Made by a program: the position numbers and the translations under genes
Notes under the pieces: model-generated
The model's database searches: none
What the model saw: only the letters and a program-made list of their open reading frames with translations
What the model was told of the DNA's origin: nothing
Shown: in pieces, positions 43,333 through 51,335 of the stretch
Position numbering within the stretch: position 1 is the stretch's first letter
Layout: every line of letters begins with the position of its first letter
Source: Martinezella miluonensis
GTDB lineage: Bacteria; Pseudomonadota; Alphaproteobacteria; Rhizobiales; Rhizobiaceae
Assembly: GCF_900094545.1 (NCBI RefSeq)
Contig: NZ_FMAH01000030.1
Coordinates: 21,808 to 85,807, forward strand
Direction of reading: 5' to 3'
Length of the DNA: 64,000 bases

Positions 43333-44196
43333 TTATGACGCAAATCCATCCCAGCAAGCGCGCGACAGCCTGCCGATCGTCTCCAAGGCGATCGTATATC
43401 CCGGCGTACCGTCCGGCATGGCAAGCGGCACCTCATCGGTATAGGCGGAGATGATGTAGAACGGCGCGCCGTCACGGTAGACGATGCCGGCATTCATGCG
43501 ACCGCGCTTGCCGGTGCCGCCCTTGTGGGCGACGACGGTACCGAACGGCAGTCGGGACGGGATCGCATAGCGCAGGATCTGGTTCTTCAGCGTCTGCAGT
43601 GCATAGGCGCAGAATTCTGCCGAGACGCCAAGCTTCTCCCGCATTGCCGCCGAGTTCTGCGCGTCGAGGATCATTTGCAAAAGCGTGGCCTGGTCGCGCG
43701 CCGTGGTCGTCGTCACCGACTTCAGTGCGTGATCCGGGGGCAGGGCCAGCGGCGGGATAAGGAACCGGTGGTGCGTGCCGGCAAGACCGATCGACTTGCA
43801 ATAGGTGTCGACCTCTTCCAGCGTCAGGCGTTCGAACACCATCTTGGTACAGACATTGTCGCTGAGCACCATCATGCCAGTAACGGCATCACGCAGCGAA
43901 ATGACGATGCCAGGGGTCAGATAGCGGAACATGCCGCTTGCCACTTCCTCGGCAAAGCGCGCTTCATAGGTGACCGGCTCGTCAAGATCGAGTCGACCTT
44001 CCTGCGCCGCCTTCAATGCCGCCATCATGATCGAGGTCTTGCGGGTGCTCGCCGAGGGAGTTTCTTCGTCGGCGCCGCGTTCGATCGTCTCGTCGGTCAA
44101 AAGGTTGCGAACGACGAAGCGGGTTACGAAGGGCTGCGCGTCGCAGATTTCTGCGAGCCGTTCGGCAACCGAAGCGGAATTGGGAAGACTTGCCAC
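43333..44196 (-). CDS. Class A beta-lactamase-like serine hydrolase
   Basis: 287 residues from a GTG at 44196 with GGAGAATTGAT before it. Motifs: SxxK as STRK (Ser50-Lys53), SDN (112-114) and KTG-like HKGGTG. The fold matches the beta-lactamase2 family, but no signal peptide is seen, so it should be cytoplasmic. It begins 1 nt after the stop of the ABC ATPase. It may hydrolyse an imported amide or lactam. No experimental link to resistance can be inferred. Confidence 0.75.
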   Translation of the reverse strand: MASLPNSASVAERLAEICDAQPFVTRFVVRNLLTDETIERGADEETPSASTRKTSIMMAALKAAQEGRLDLDEPVTYEARFAEEVASGMFRYLTPGIVISLRDAVTGMMVLSDNVCTKMVFERLTLEEVDTYCKSIGLAGTHHRFLIPPLALPPDHALKSVTTTTARDQATLLQMILDAQNSAAMREKLGVSAEFCAYALQTLKNQILRYAIPSRLPFGTVVAHKGGTGKRGRMNAGIVYRDGAPFYIISAYTDEVPLAMPDGTPGYTIALETIGRLSRACWDGFAS

Positions 44197-44197
44197 A

Positions 44198-45838
44198 TCA
44201 ATTCTCCAGGCGCCATTTGAGTGTGACGCCACCCTTTTCATTCAGGTCGAGGGCGGGAATGGCCGAAAGGAGCCGGCGCGTATAGGCCTCCTTCGGACTG
44301 TCGAAAATCGTATCGCGGTCACCTTCCTCGATGATGCGCCCGTCCTGCATGACGACGACGCGGTCGGCGACCTGTTCGACGACACCGAGATCGTGGCTGA
44401 TGAACAGGCACGAGAAACCGTAGCGCTTCTGCAGGTTGGAGAAGAGCTCCAGGACCTGGGCCCTGACCGTCACGTCGAGCGCTGAGACTGGTTCGTCGGC
44501 AATGAGAAAACGGGGGCGTCGGGCGATGGCGCGGGCGATCGCCACACGCTGGCGCTGGCCGCCCGACAGCTCATGCGGGTAGCGGTGCGTGTAGTCGCCG
44601 CCGAGACCGACCTCTTCCAGCGTTTCCAGCGCCCGCTTACGCTTGGCATCGCTATCGAGATCCGGCACGAGCCTGAGCGCCTCCTCGACCAGCGCCTGGA
44701 TCGTCATGCGCGGATCGAGCGAGGAATAGGGATCCTGAAACACCATCTGGCAGTTCAGGCGATAGTCGCGCCAGTCTTCATCGCGTGACCGACCCTGAAA
44801 GCGAATGTTGCCTCCGCTCTCCTTGACCAGACCGGCAATGGTTCGGCCGAGCGTCGTCTTTCCGGAACCCGATCCCCCGACCAGAGCGACAACTTCGCCT
44901 TCATGGATATCGACGCTGACGCCATGCAGCGCGCGCTTCGGGCTGCCCCTCTTGAGCAGCGACTTGCGGCTGGCATAATCGACCACGATGTCGCGGGCGG
45001 AGACCATTGGCGCTCGCGAAGTATCGATGCGGCGGGTCCCGGCGCGAAAAGGCAGCGAGGACAGGAGTTTCTTCGTATAGGGATGCTGCGGCGCCTCCAG
45101 CAGATCTTCTGTCCGCCCCTCCTCGACGACCGCGCCCTTTTCCATCACGACGATACGGTTCGTATATCGCGCCACCATCGGCAGATCGTGACTGATCAGC
45201 AGAACGGCCGTTCCTTCGGCCCGCGTCAATTCGACCATAAGCTCCATCACATCGCGCTGGATGACGGCATCGAGCGCCGTGGTCGGCTCATCGGCGATCA
45301 GAAGCGCCGGCTTCAGGAGCATGACGGAGGCGAGCATGATGCGCTGGCGCATGCCGCCGGAAAACTCGTGCGGATAGGAGGTGAGCGCCCCTTCCGGATC
45401 GCGGATCCCGACGCGCTTCAGCATATCGATGATGCGGACACGGCGCTCATCGGGCGAGAGCCTGGTGTGCAGAACAAGCCCCTCCTCCAGCTGCCGCCCA
45501 ATCATCATCGACGGATTGAGTGAGGTCATCGGCTCCTGAAAGACGACGCCGATCTCCGCACCGCGCAACTCACGAAGCTCCCGGCCCTTCATCGACAGCA
45601 CGTCGCGTCCCTTGTAAGTCACGGACCCGCTGACAACGCCGATCGCCTGCGGCAAGAGCGATATCAGCGCGCGGGTCGCCAGCGTCTTGCCGGAGCCGCT
45701 CTCGCCGACGATACCGAAGATCTCGCCCGCCGCGATATCGAAACTGACGTCTTTGACCACCCTGTGGCCGGATCTTACGACCTCGAGCGAAAGGTCGCGG
45801 ACGCTGAGAAGAATGCTCCCTGCTGTTTCGGATGTCAT
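44198..45838 (-). CDS. Double-domain ABC ATPase (DppD-DppF fusion)
   Basis: 546 residues with two complete nucleotide-binding domains: first Walker A GESGSGKTLATRAL, signature SGGMRQRI, Walker B LLIADEPTTALD; second GGSGSGKTTLGRTIAG, SGGQRQRV, LIADEPVSALD. Energises the oligopeptide-type transporter. Overlaps the previous permease gene (ATGA). Confidence 0.93.
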   Translation of the reverse strand: MTSETAGSILLSVRDLSLEVVRSGHRVVKDVSFDIAAGEIFGIVGESGSGKTLATRALISLLPQAIGVVSGSVTYKGRDVLSMKGRELRELRGAEIGVVFQEPMTSLNPSMMIGRQLEEGLVLHTRLSPDERRVRIIDMLKRVGIRDPEGALTSYPHEFSGGMRQRIMLASVMLLKPALLIADEPTTALDAVIQRDVMELMVELTRAEGTAVLLISHDLPMVARYTNRIVVMEKGAVVEEGRTEDLLEAPQHPYTKKLLSSLPFRAGTRRIDTSRAPMVSARDIVVDYASRKSLLKRGSPKRALHGVSVDIHEGEVVALVGGSGSGKTTLGRTIAGLVKESGGNIRFQGRSRDEDWRDYRLNCQMVFQDPYSSLDPRMTIQALVEEALRLVPDLDSDAKRKRALETLEEVGLGGDYTHRYPHELSGGQRQRVAIARAIARRPRFLIADEPVSALDVTVRAQVLELFSNLQKRYGFSCLFISHDLGVVEQVADRVVVMQDGRIIEEGDRDTIFDSPKEAYTRRLLSAIPALDLNEKGGVTLKWRLEN

Positions 45839-46653
45839 TTCAGACCTCTCATGCGCGGATCGAGCCTGTCACGGAGGGCATCGCCCAGAAGATTGATGCC
45901 AAGCAGCGTCAACGCGATGCAGAGGCCGGGGAAAAGGCCAAGCCAGACGGCCTGCTGGATGAGCGGCCGGCCGGCGGCCAGCATATTGCCCCAGGTCGGC
46001 GCCGGCGGTGGCACGCCGAGACCAAGGAAGGACAACGCGCTTTCAGACAGAATGGCCCAACCGAACATGGAGGTCGCCAGCACCGTTATCGGCGCAAGGC
46101 AGTTGGGCAAAACATGGCGAAACATCGTGTAGAGCTCGCCATTGCCCATCACCCGCGAGGCTTCGATGAATTCGCGCTCGCGCAGGGAAAGAACAGCGCC
46201 GCGGACGACACGCGCCATGGACGGCGTATAGGCAATGCCGAGAGCGAAGATGATGCCGTATTGATTGGCACCGAAGACTGCGAGCAGGCCGAGCGCCAGG
46301 AGAATGCCCGGAAAGGCGAGCAGCGCATTGTTGACCGCCATGATCACGCCGTCTGCCCAGCCTCGAGCATAGCCGCTGACAAGCCCGATGAGGGTGCCGC
46401 AGACGGTTGCCAGGAAGACCGTAAGTGCCCCGATCCAGACGCTCGCGCGCGCCCCGACCATCAACCGGCTCAGCACATCCCGACCGAACTCGTCGGTTCC
46501 GAGCGGATGGACGGCGCTTGGTGCGGCAAGCCGCGCAGTGAAGGAGAGCTTTGTCGGATCGAATGGCGTCCAGAACAGTCCGACAGCGGCAGTGATAAGC
46601 AGGATGGCGACGAGAATGCCGCCGACCAGCCCGTTGAAAGCAAGCTTCTTCAT
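45835..46653 (-). CDS. ABC peptide permease, DppC-type
   Basis: 272 residues with about six membrane helices and the coupling loop EFIEASRVMGNGELYTMFRHVLPN. N-terminal OppC-like part includes HPLGTDEFGRDVLSRLMVGARASVWIG, typical of DppC/OppC. Overlaps both neighbours by 4 nt. Confidence 0.92.
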   Translation of the reverse strand: MKKLAFNGLVGGILVAILLITAAVGLFWTPFDPTKLSFTARLAAPSAVHPLGTDEFGRDVLSRLMVGARASVWIGALTVFLATVCGTLIGLVSGYARGWADGVIMAVNNALLAFPGILLALGLLAVFGANQYGIIFALGIAYTPSMARVVRGAVLSLREREFIEASRVMGNGELYTMFRHVLPNCLAPITVLATSMFGWAILSESALSFLGLGVPPPAPTWGNMLAAGRPLIQQAVWLGLFPGLCIALTLLGINLLGDALRDRLDPRMRGLK

Positions 46654-47594
46654 TCGGCAACCACACGCGGATCAAAGAGAGGATAGAGAAGGTCGACGAC
46701 GAGGTTAACCAGGACATAGGAGAGCGACACGAACAGCAGGCAGCCCTGAATGACCGGATAGTCGCGCGCGAAAATGCTGTCGACCATCAAGCGGCCCAGG
46801 CCGGGGATGGTGAACACCGTCTCGATCACGGCGATGCCGCCGAGCAGGTTGCCGAGGATGAGGCCGATCATCGTCCAGGTCGGACCGAAGGCATTCTTGA
46901 AGGCGTGGCGCCAAAGGACTGCGCTTTCCGAAAGCCCCTTGGCCCGTGCATGGATAATGTAGTCGAGACGCAGCACTTCCAGCGTCGACGCACGCGCCAT
47001 GCGGATCAACACGCCCATCTCGTGAATGACAAGCGTCATGACCGGCAGCACGAGATAAAGCAGGCCACCCACGACATTATCGCCGATCGAGACGTAGCCC
47101 AAAACCGGCAGCCAGCCGAGCTTGAGACCGAAGAAAAGCAGGAGCAGCAGCCCGAGCCAGAAGGTGGGAATGGAGAGCAGCACAGTCGCGGTTCCGACCA
47201 GAGCCAAATCCGTCAAACCGTTCTGGCGCCATGCCGCAATCAGCCCGGCCGGAACGGCGAGCAAGCTGGCTAAGAAAACCGCGACGACGACAATCTCGGC
47301 GCTGACGAGAAAGCGCGATGCGACAAGCGGCAGAACGGATTCGCCGTTGACGATCGATTTGCCGAAATCGCCCAGCAGCACGTTGCCGGCCCAGATTACG
47401 AATTGCTGCGGCATCGACTTGTCGAGACCGAGTTCGGTCCGCATCGCAGCGATCTGATCGGGCTGCGCCATGTCGCCAAGCATCAGCGCGGCGGGATCGC
47501 CCGGAATGAAACGAATCAGCGCAAATACGGTCACGGCAACAAGCGCGATCGTCGGAAGCGCCATCACCAGGCGACTCAGGATAAATCTCAGCAT
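46650..47594 (-). CDS. ABC peptide permease, DppB-type
   Basis: 314 residues from ATG 47594 (GGGGAACTA upstream). FIPGDPAALMLGDMAQPDQIAAMRTELGLDKSMPQQF and coupling loop LDYIIHARAKGLSESAVLWRHAFKNAFGPTWTMIG are DppB/OppB features. First gene of the operon, whose promoter region (47595-47767) carries a LysR-like inverted repeat at 47677-47690. Confidence 0.92.
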   Translation of the reverse strand: MLRFILSRLVMALPTIALVAVTVFALIRFIPGDPAALMLGDMAQPDQIAAMRTELGLDKSMPQQFVIWAGNVLLGDFGKSIVNGESVLPLVASRFLVSAEIVVVAVFLASLLAVPAGLIAAWRQNGLTDLALVGTATVLLSIPTFWLGLLLLLFFGLKLGWLPVLGYVSIGDNVVGGLLYLVLPVMTLVIHEMGVLIRMARASTLEVLRLDYIIHARAKGLSESAVLWRHAFKNAFGPTWTMIGLILGNLLGGIAVIETVFTIPGLGRLMVDSIFARDYPVIQGCLLFVSLSYVLVNLVVDLLYPLFDPRVVAE

Positions 47595-47676
47595 TAGTTC
47601 CCCACGATTGGTGGCCGCTTTTCCTCGACCGCCATCGACTTCATTGCGCGAGACTATGACGGATTGCGGAAAGTGG

Positions 47677-47690
47677 CGCAATATTATGCG
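47677..47690. promoter_or_regulatory. LysR-type site candidate for peptide ABC operon
   Basis: CGCAATATTATGCG, outer CGCA/TGCG arms, lies 83 bp upstream of the first permease gene and downstream of the LysR gene. Weak but properly placed. Confidence 0.3.
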
Positions 47691-47767
47691 ATTTTGTCAT
47701 ACACTTATGCAAAGTCTGGAGCATTCACGGTCTCAATTTCGAGCGGTAGAAAACACCGTCGGCGTCC

Positions 47768-48673
47768 CTATCGGTCCTTCTGGGAAAGCTGGATCTGCCT
47801 TTTCAGCGCGTCGCTCAGAGCCTGGGCGGCAATGGAGAGCGGAACACCGGCTGCCTTGGCCAGCCCGAACGCCTGTGTCGAACGCGGCACGAAGGGACGA
47901 TGCACGACCGGAAGATGGCGGTAGAGCTTGGCGTAAAAGCTGCTGATGATGGTGACCCCCAGACCATGCGCCACATAGGAACAGGCGGAGCTATTGGTAT
48001 GGGTTTCGATCTTGACCATCTGCTTCACCCCGGCCCGCGTGAACGCCTGATCGAGTGCCATGCGGTTCGGCCTCTGCCGCCCGATCAGAATGAGCGGTAT
48101 GTTTCGCAAGTTCTTGACGGTGATTTCGTCGAGTTCTGCCAGCGGATGATCCTTGGGGACGACGCAGACGCTTTCACCGGTGGCAATCTTTTCGATGTCG
48201 ATGCCCGGTCCCGTCTCGCCTTCCATCCTTAGAAATCCGAGATCGATGACCCGCTCCTCGACCAGCTTGTTGATCGCCGTCGTCGATTCGAAGAATGTTT
48301 CGATGCGCACGCCGGGAAAATCGCGGACGTAGTCGATCAGCATGGCGGGAGCGAAATTCTCCCACATGCTGCTCGGTAGTCCGATCCGGACGATTTCCGG
48401 CCCGGATGCGCCGTTGCGCAGATCTTCGGCATGGCCGGCCATGCGCTCGACGGCGAGAAGCACATTTTCTGCATCCCGCGCCAGAACCGCCGCTTCCGGT
48501 GTTGCGATCAGCCGCCCACGGTCACGGACGAAGAGCGTGATGGCAAGATCGCTTTCCAGCTGCTGCAACATGCGGCTCACGCCCGATTGGCTGAGCCCCA
48601 TGGCTTTTGCCGCCGCGATGGTCGAGCCGGTGGCGAGAAGCGTGCGAAGCACTTCCAGTTGCTTGATATTCAT
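47768..48673 (-). CDS. LysR-family transcriptional regulator
   Basis: 301 residues from ATG 48673 (GGGGGG upstream). HTH at the N-terminus (LEVLRTLLATGSTIAAAKAMGLSQSGVSRMLQQLESDLAITLFVRDRGRLIATPE) and a substrate-binding domain (IVRIGLPSSMWENFAPAMLIDYVRDFPGVRIETFFESTTAINKLVEERVIDLGFLRMEG). Parallel to and just upstream of the peptide ABC operon, its likely target. Confidence 0.9.
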   Translation of the reverse strand: MNIKQLEVLRTLLATGSTIAAAKAMGLSQSGVSRMLQQLESDLAITLFVRDRGRLIATPEAAVLARDAENVLLAVERMAGHAEDLRNGASGPEIVRIGLPSSMWENFAPAMLIDYVRDFPGVRIETFFESTTAINKLVEERVIDLGFLRMEGETGPGIDIEKIATGESVCVVPKDHPLAELDEITVKNLRNIPLILIGRQRPNRMALDQAFTRAGVKQMVKIETHTNSSACSYVAHGLGVTIISSFYAKLYRHLPVVHRPFVPRSTQAFGLAKAAGVPLSIAAQALSDALKRQIQLSQKDR

Positions 48674-48948
48674 CAGCCGTTCCCCCCGATGGCCAATCGG
48701 CGCTGTTGTGAAGGAAGAGGCCAGCCGCCTTCGCCAAAGGATGCGTTTCACCGCAGACGAGGCAGTAGATCACCGGCGATTCCGGCTCAAACGCAGCGGC
48801 AGGCCTGTATATTGCCGCGCGATGAGATCGTCCAGAGCCACTCAGCTCTGGATAGCAGCCTGAGCCAGGCACGCCGACAAGGCTGCTCTTTTCGACCCAG
48901 CCTGACATCAATTTCTGACCGACTCAGGCTTGAATAAATAGGAATCCT
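48674..48948. other. Divergent region LysR / MarR
   Basis: 275 bases between divergent genes. The right end carries the palindrome 48938-48950. No other clear element. Confidence 0.3.
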
Positions 48949-48950
48949 AT
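48938..48950. promoter_or_regulatory. 13-bp palindrome over the MarR ribosome site
   Basis: ATAGGAATCCTAT is perfectly symmetric; it contains the AGGA ribosome site and touches the ATG (48949) of the MarR gene. This suits autoregulation by MarR binding. Confidence 0.5.
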
Positions 48951-49608
48951 GTATATTGAAATCATGGAAACACCGAAGAACCCAGTGTCGATCGACTACC
49001 GCATCCGCGAGGGCCTAGCCCGCATTGCGATGGCGATGCGTCTCGACGATTGGAATAAAGCCAAAGGAATGGGCCTGAACCCGACGCAACTGGCAATCCT
49101 CAGCTTGTTGCTGGGACGTGAAGCGGGGCTCGGCGTGAAGGATATTGCCGCACATCTTGGGGTGTCGCAGCCAACGGCGACGGATTCGATCAACGCACTG
49201 GAGCGTAAAGGTTATCTCGAAAAGCAACCCGGTCAATCCGACCGACGGGCCGTGATCGTCGCGCTGACGGCCGAGGGCCTGGCCGCCGCAAGGGTTGAGG
49301 ACAGTGAACCTGGCCTTGCCGAGCAGGCTCTTAAGGCGCTGGACGGCGGCGAGCAGGAGGCCTTGCTCCTCACCCTCGTGAAGATGATCCGGCAATTGCA
49401 GGAAGCAGGCGAAATTCCCGTCCAGCGCATGTGCGTGACCTGCCGATATTTCGCTCCTTTCATGCATGCCGATGCGGCCCGGCCTCATCACTGTCATTTC
49501 GTGAACGCGCCCTTCGGCCAGCGTGAGCTCCGTGTCGATTGCCGCGATCATCAACAAGCCGATCCCACATCCCGGGCTGCCACCTGGGAAACGTTCCAAG
49601 CGGGATAA
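48949..49608 (+). CDS. MarR-family regulator with Cys/His tail
   Basis: 219 residues. MarR winged helix (NPTQLAILSLLLGREAGLGVKDIAAHLGVSQPTATDSINALERKGYLEKQPGQSDRRAVIVALTAEG). Beyond residue 160 there is a Cys/His-rich extension: CVTCRYF (Cys162, 165), His173, HHCHF (His180-181, Cys182, His183), VDCRDH (Cys198, His201). This could bind zinc or another metal or sense redox. Followed 37 bp later by an exported protein gene; likely an operon. Confidence 0.8.
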   Translation: MYIEIMETPKNPVSIDYRIREGLARIAMAMRLDDWNKAKGMGLNPTQLAILSLLLGREAGLGVKDIAAHLGVSQPTATDSINALERKGYLEKQPGQSDRRAVIVALTAEGLAAARVEDSEPGLAEQALKALDGGEQEALLLTLVKMIRQLQEAGEIPVQRMCVTCRYFAPFMHADAARPHHCHFVNAPFGQRELRVDCRDHQQADPTSRAATWETFQAG

Positions 49609-49645
49609 ACCAACCCTCCAGGCAAAACGAAAGGAAGATCTCCCT

Positions 49646-50362
49646 ATGTTCAGAGCATTCATAGCCGGCACGCTTGTCGCCGGAACGGCCTTGCTGTGCC
49701 ATGCGCCGGCGAACGCGCACCCGGTGAAGGCCGAGCCGAACCAGGCTGTCCAGGCATCCTTCGATATCATCGAGACGAAAATCACGACCAAGGGCGACAC
49801 CGCCGTCTTTTCGACGCGGGTGCGCGGCGAGGCCGGCAAGGACAAGCCCGATGCCGCCGGCAAGTTCGAAGGTTCCAGCGTCTACGCCTATGTCTGGCCG
49901 ACCAGCCTCGACAGCGGCGAGATTGGCTTCGACCAAAAGCAGGGTATCGTGGCGCTGGCCGTCACCTTCCATCCGGATTTCGACGACGCCGCCAGCGGCG
50001 GCAAGAACCGCCACATCTGGCATCCGCACTGGGTCGTCTTGGCCAAGGACAAGGCCTGCGGCGGCGGGCTCAAGGTCGTGGACATTCCGGCGGGCGCGAA
50101 GCCCAAGGTTCCGAAGACATGGCCGGGCGTGCCGCTGTTGATCGATAGTCCGGAATATCCGACGACCTTCACGGGCGACACGGTCAATGTCGAAATCCCG
50201 CTTTCGCTGATCGGCGCCATCAAGGGTGCCTCCTTCGACGGCGTCGCCGCGGGCCTCAAGGTCAACGGCAACCTGCATGCGCCGCTCTTATGCGTCGACA
50301 ACGTCTTCAAGGTCGCTTCCGGAAGCCTCAGCCTTCCCGGCAAGGTCGAGCCGGCCAAGTGA
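49646..50362 (+). CDS. Exported protein, unknown
   Basis: 238 residues from ATG 49646 (AAGGAAG upstream). Signal peptide (RAFIAGTLVAGTALLCHAPANA), then a single domain with ASFDIIETKITTKGDTAVFSTRVRGEAGKDKPDAAGKFEGSSVYAYVWPTSLD and NRHIWHPHWVVLAKDKAC. The HxWHPHW stretch and two Cys might bind metal. No known family recognised. Follows the Cys/His-tailed MarR gene, precedes an AhpD-like stump. A strong hairpin ends it. Confidence 0.6.
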   Translation: MFRAFIAGTLVAGTALLCHAPANAHPVKAEPNQAVQASFDIIETKITTKGDTAVFSTRVRGEAGKDKPDAAGKFEGSSVYAYVWPTSLDSGEIGFDQKQGIVALAVTFHPDFDDAASGGKNRHIWHPHWVVLAKDKACGGGLKVVDIPAGAKPKVPKTWPGVPLLIDSPEYPTTFTGDTVNVEIPLSLIGAIKGASFDGVAAGLKVNGNLHAPLLCVDNVFKVASGSLSLPGKVEPAK

Positions 50363-50371
50363 TCTTGTCGC

Positions 50372-50403
50372 GCCGGTTCGCCAACTGCCATCGGCGAACC
50401 GGC
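50372..50403 (+). terminator. 11-bp hairpin after the exported-protein gene
   Basis: GCCGGTTCGCC (50372-50382) and GGCGAACCGGC (50393-50403) pair perfectly, loop 10 nt, followed by ATATTCT. It lies 10 nt after the stop; terminator with a weak U-tract. Confidence 0.65.
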
Positions 50404-50438
50404 ATATTCTCCCCTCCAGGCTAATAGAGAGAAAGAAC

Positions 50439-50546
50439 ATGAGCAGAATTACCCTTATTGATCCCAGCAATGCAACAGGAGCGGTCGAAAGGCACTTTGG
50501 CCAGATCAAATCCGCCTTCCGCACCGTGCCAAACGTGTGGTTGTAG
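50439..50546 (+). pseudogene. Truncated AhpD/CMD-family gene
   Basis: 35 codons: MSRITLIDPSNATGAVERHFGQIKSAFRTVPNVWL then stop. This matches the first ~35 residues of carboxymuconolactone-decarboxylase-like proteins (MSRI...DP..A.GAV...F..IK.AF..VPN). The catalytic CxxC part is absent. The downstream 100 bases show no continuation in any frame. Confidence 0.55.
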
Positions 50547-50654
50547 TCTATCCATCAGCGCGGCAAATGTTCCGGTGAAATGAAAGACTTGCATCGGCCA
50601 ATGAAATAACATTGAGCGCAGACTGAGACCTACGCCTTCATACAGGCGTATAAA

Positions 50655-50669
50655 TGCAATTTTGTTGCA
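50655..50669. promoter_or_regulatory. Lrp-type operator candidate at lrp
   Basis: TGCAATTTTGTTGCA, perfect 5-base arms with a 5-nt AT-rich centre, lies 15 nt upstream of the Lrp/AsnC start codon. Eleven bases (TGCAATTTTGT) recur in inverse upstream of dpaL (51245-51255). Confidence 0.5.
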
Positions 50670-50684
50670 GAAAGCGCTTTAGAC

Positions 50685-51173
50685 ATGACCGAAAAGCCGA
50701 AACATGGCTCCGCCGAGCTGGACCGGCTGGACCTGAAGATTCTCGACGTTCTGCAGCGCGACAACAAGACGCCGCAGCGAACCATTGCAGAGATGATCCA
50801 TCTCTCCGCGCCAGCCGTTCAGCGCCGCATCAAGCGCATGGAGGAGTTTGGCGTCATCCAGGCCAATGTCGCACTCGTCGATCCCGCGAAGGTCGATCAA
50901 TCGATCACGCTCTTCGTCGAAGTGGAGATGGAAAGCGAGCGGGCGGAGCTTTACGAGGCCGCCAAACGCTCCTTCTCCGCGGCACCGGAGGTGCAGCAAT
51001 GCTACTATGTCACCGGCGAAGCTGATTTCATCCTGATCATCATCGTGCGCACCATGCCGGACTATGAGGCGCTGACGCGAAAGCTGTTCTTCGGCAACAA
51101 CAACGTGAAGCGCTTCCGGACTTTCGTCTCCATGGAACGCGTCAAGGTGGGACTGAGCGTTCCCTTGGAGTGA
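50685..51173 (+). CDS. Lrp/AsnC-family transcriptional regulator
   Basis: 162 residues. N-terminal HTH (LDRLDLKILDVLQRDNKTPQRTIAEMIHLSAPAVQRRIKRMEEFGVIQANVALVDPAKV) and C-terminal RAM ligand-binding domain (ITLFVEVEMESERAELYEAAKRSFSAAPEVQQCYYVTGEADFILIIIVRTMPDYEALTRKLFFGNNNVKRFRTFVSMERVKVG). Octameric amino-acid-sensing regulator. Parallel to and upstream of the dpaL operon; probably its regulator. Confidence 0.92.
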   Translation: MTEKPKHGSAELDRLDLKILDVLQRDNKTPQRTIAEMIHLSAPAVQRRIKRMEEFGVIQANVALVDPAKVDQSITLFVEVEMESERAELYEAAKRSFSAAPEVQQCYYVTGEADFILIIIVRTMPDYEALTRKLFFGNNNVKRFRTFVSMERVKVGLSVPLE

Positions 51174-51244
51174 GATCGCATTTCCGCTTGCGAGATGCGC
51201 ACTGCGCCGCGAACCAAAAGTCAGCCAGACCAGCCAGAAACGAG

Positions 51245-51255
51245 ACAAAATTGCA
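51245..51255. promoter_or_regulatory. Lrp-type half-site upstream of dpaL
   Basis: ACAAAATTGCA is the exact complement of eleven bases in the operator candidate at lrp (50655-50665). It lies 81 bp before the dpaL start. Confidence 0.45.
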
Positions 51256-51335
51256 TCGAAATCACTGAAATACAGCGCCTCTCTCGCCTCTCTTGAAATA
51301 TTGTTCAATCAGATGTCCGGACCGAGGAGATGCCG

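Noticed and set aside
43333..44196. Call of an antibiotic-resistance beta-lactamase
   Set aside because: The SxxK, SDN and KGG motifs fit the fold, but no export signal is present and the gene is embedded in a peptide uptake operon, so a resistance role is not supported.
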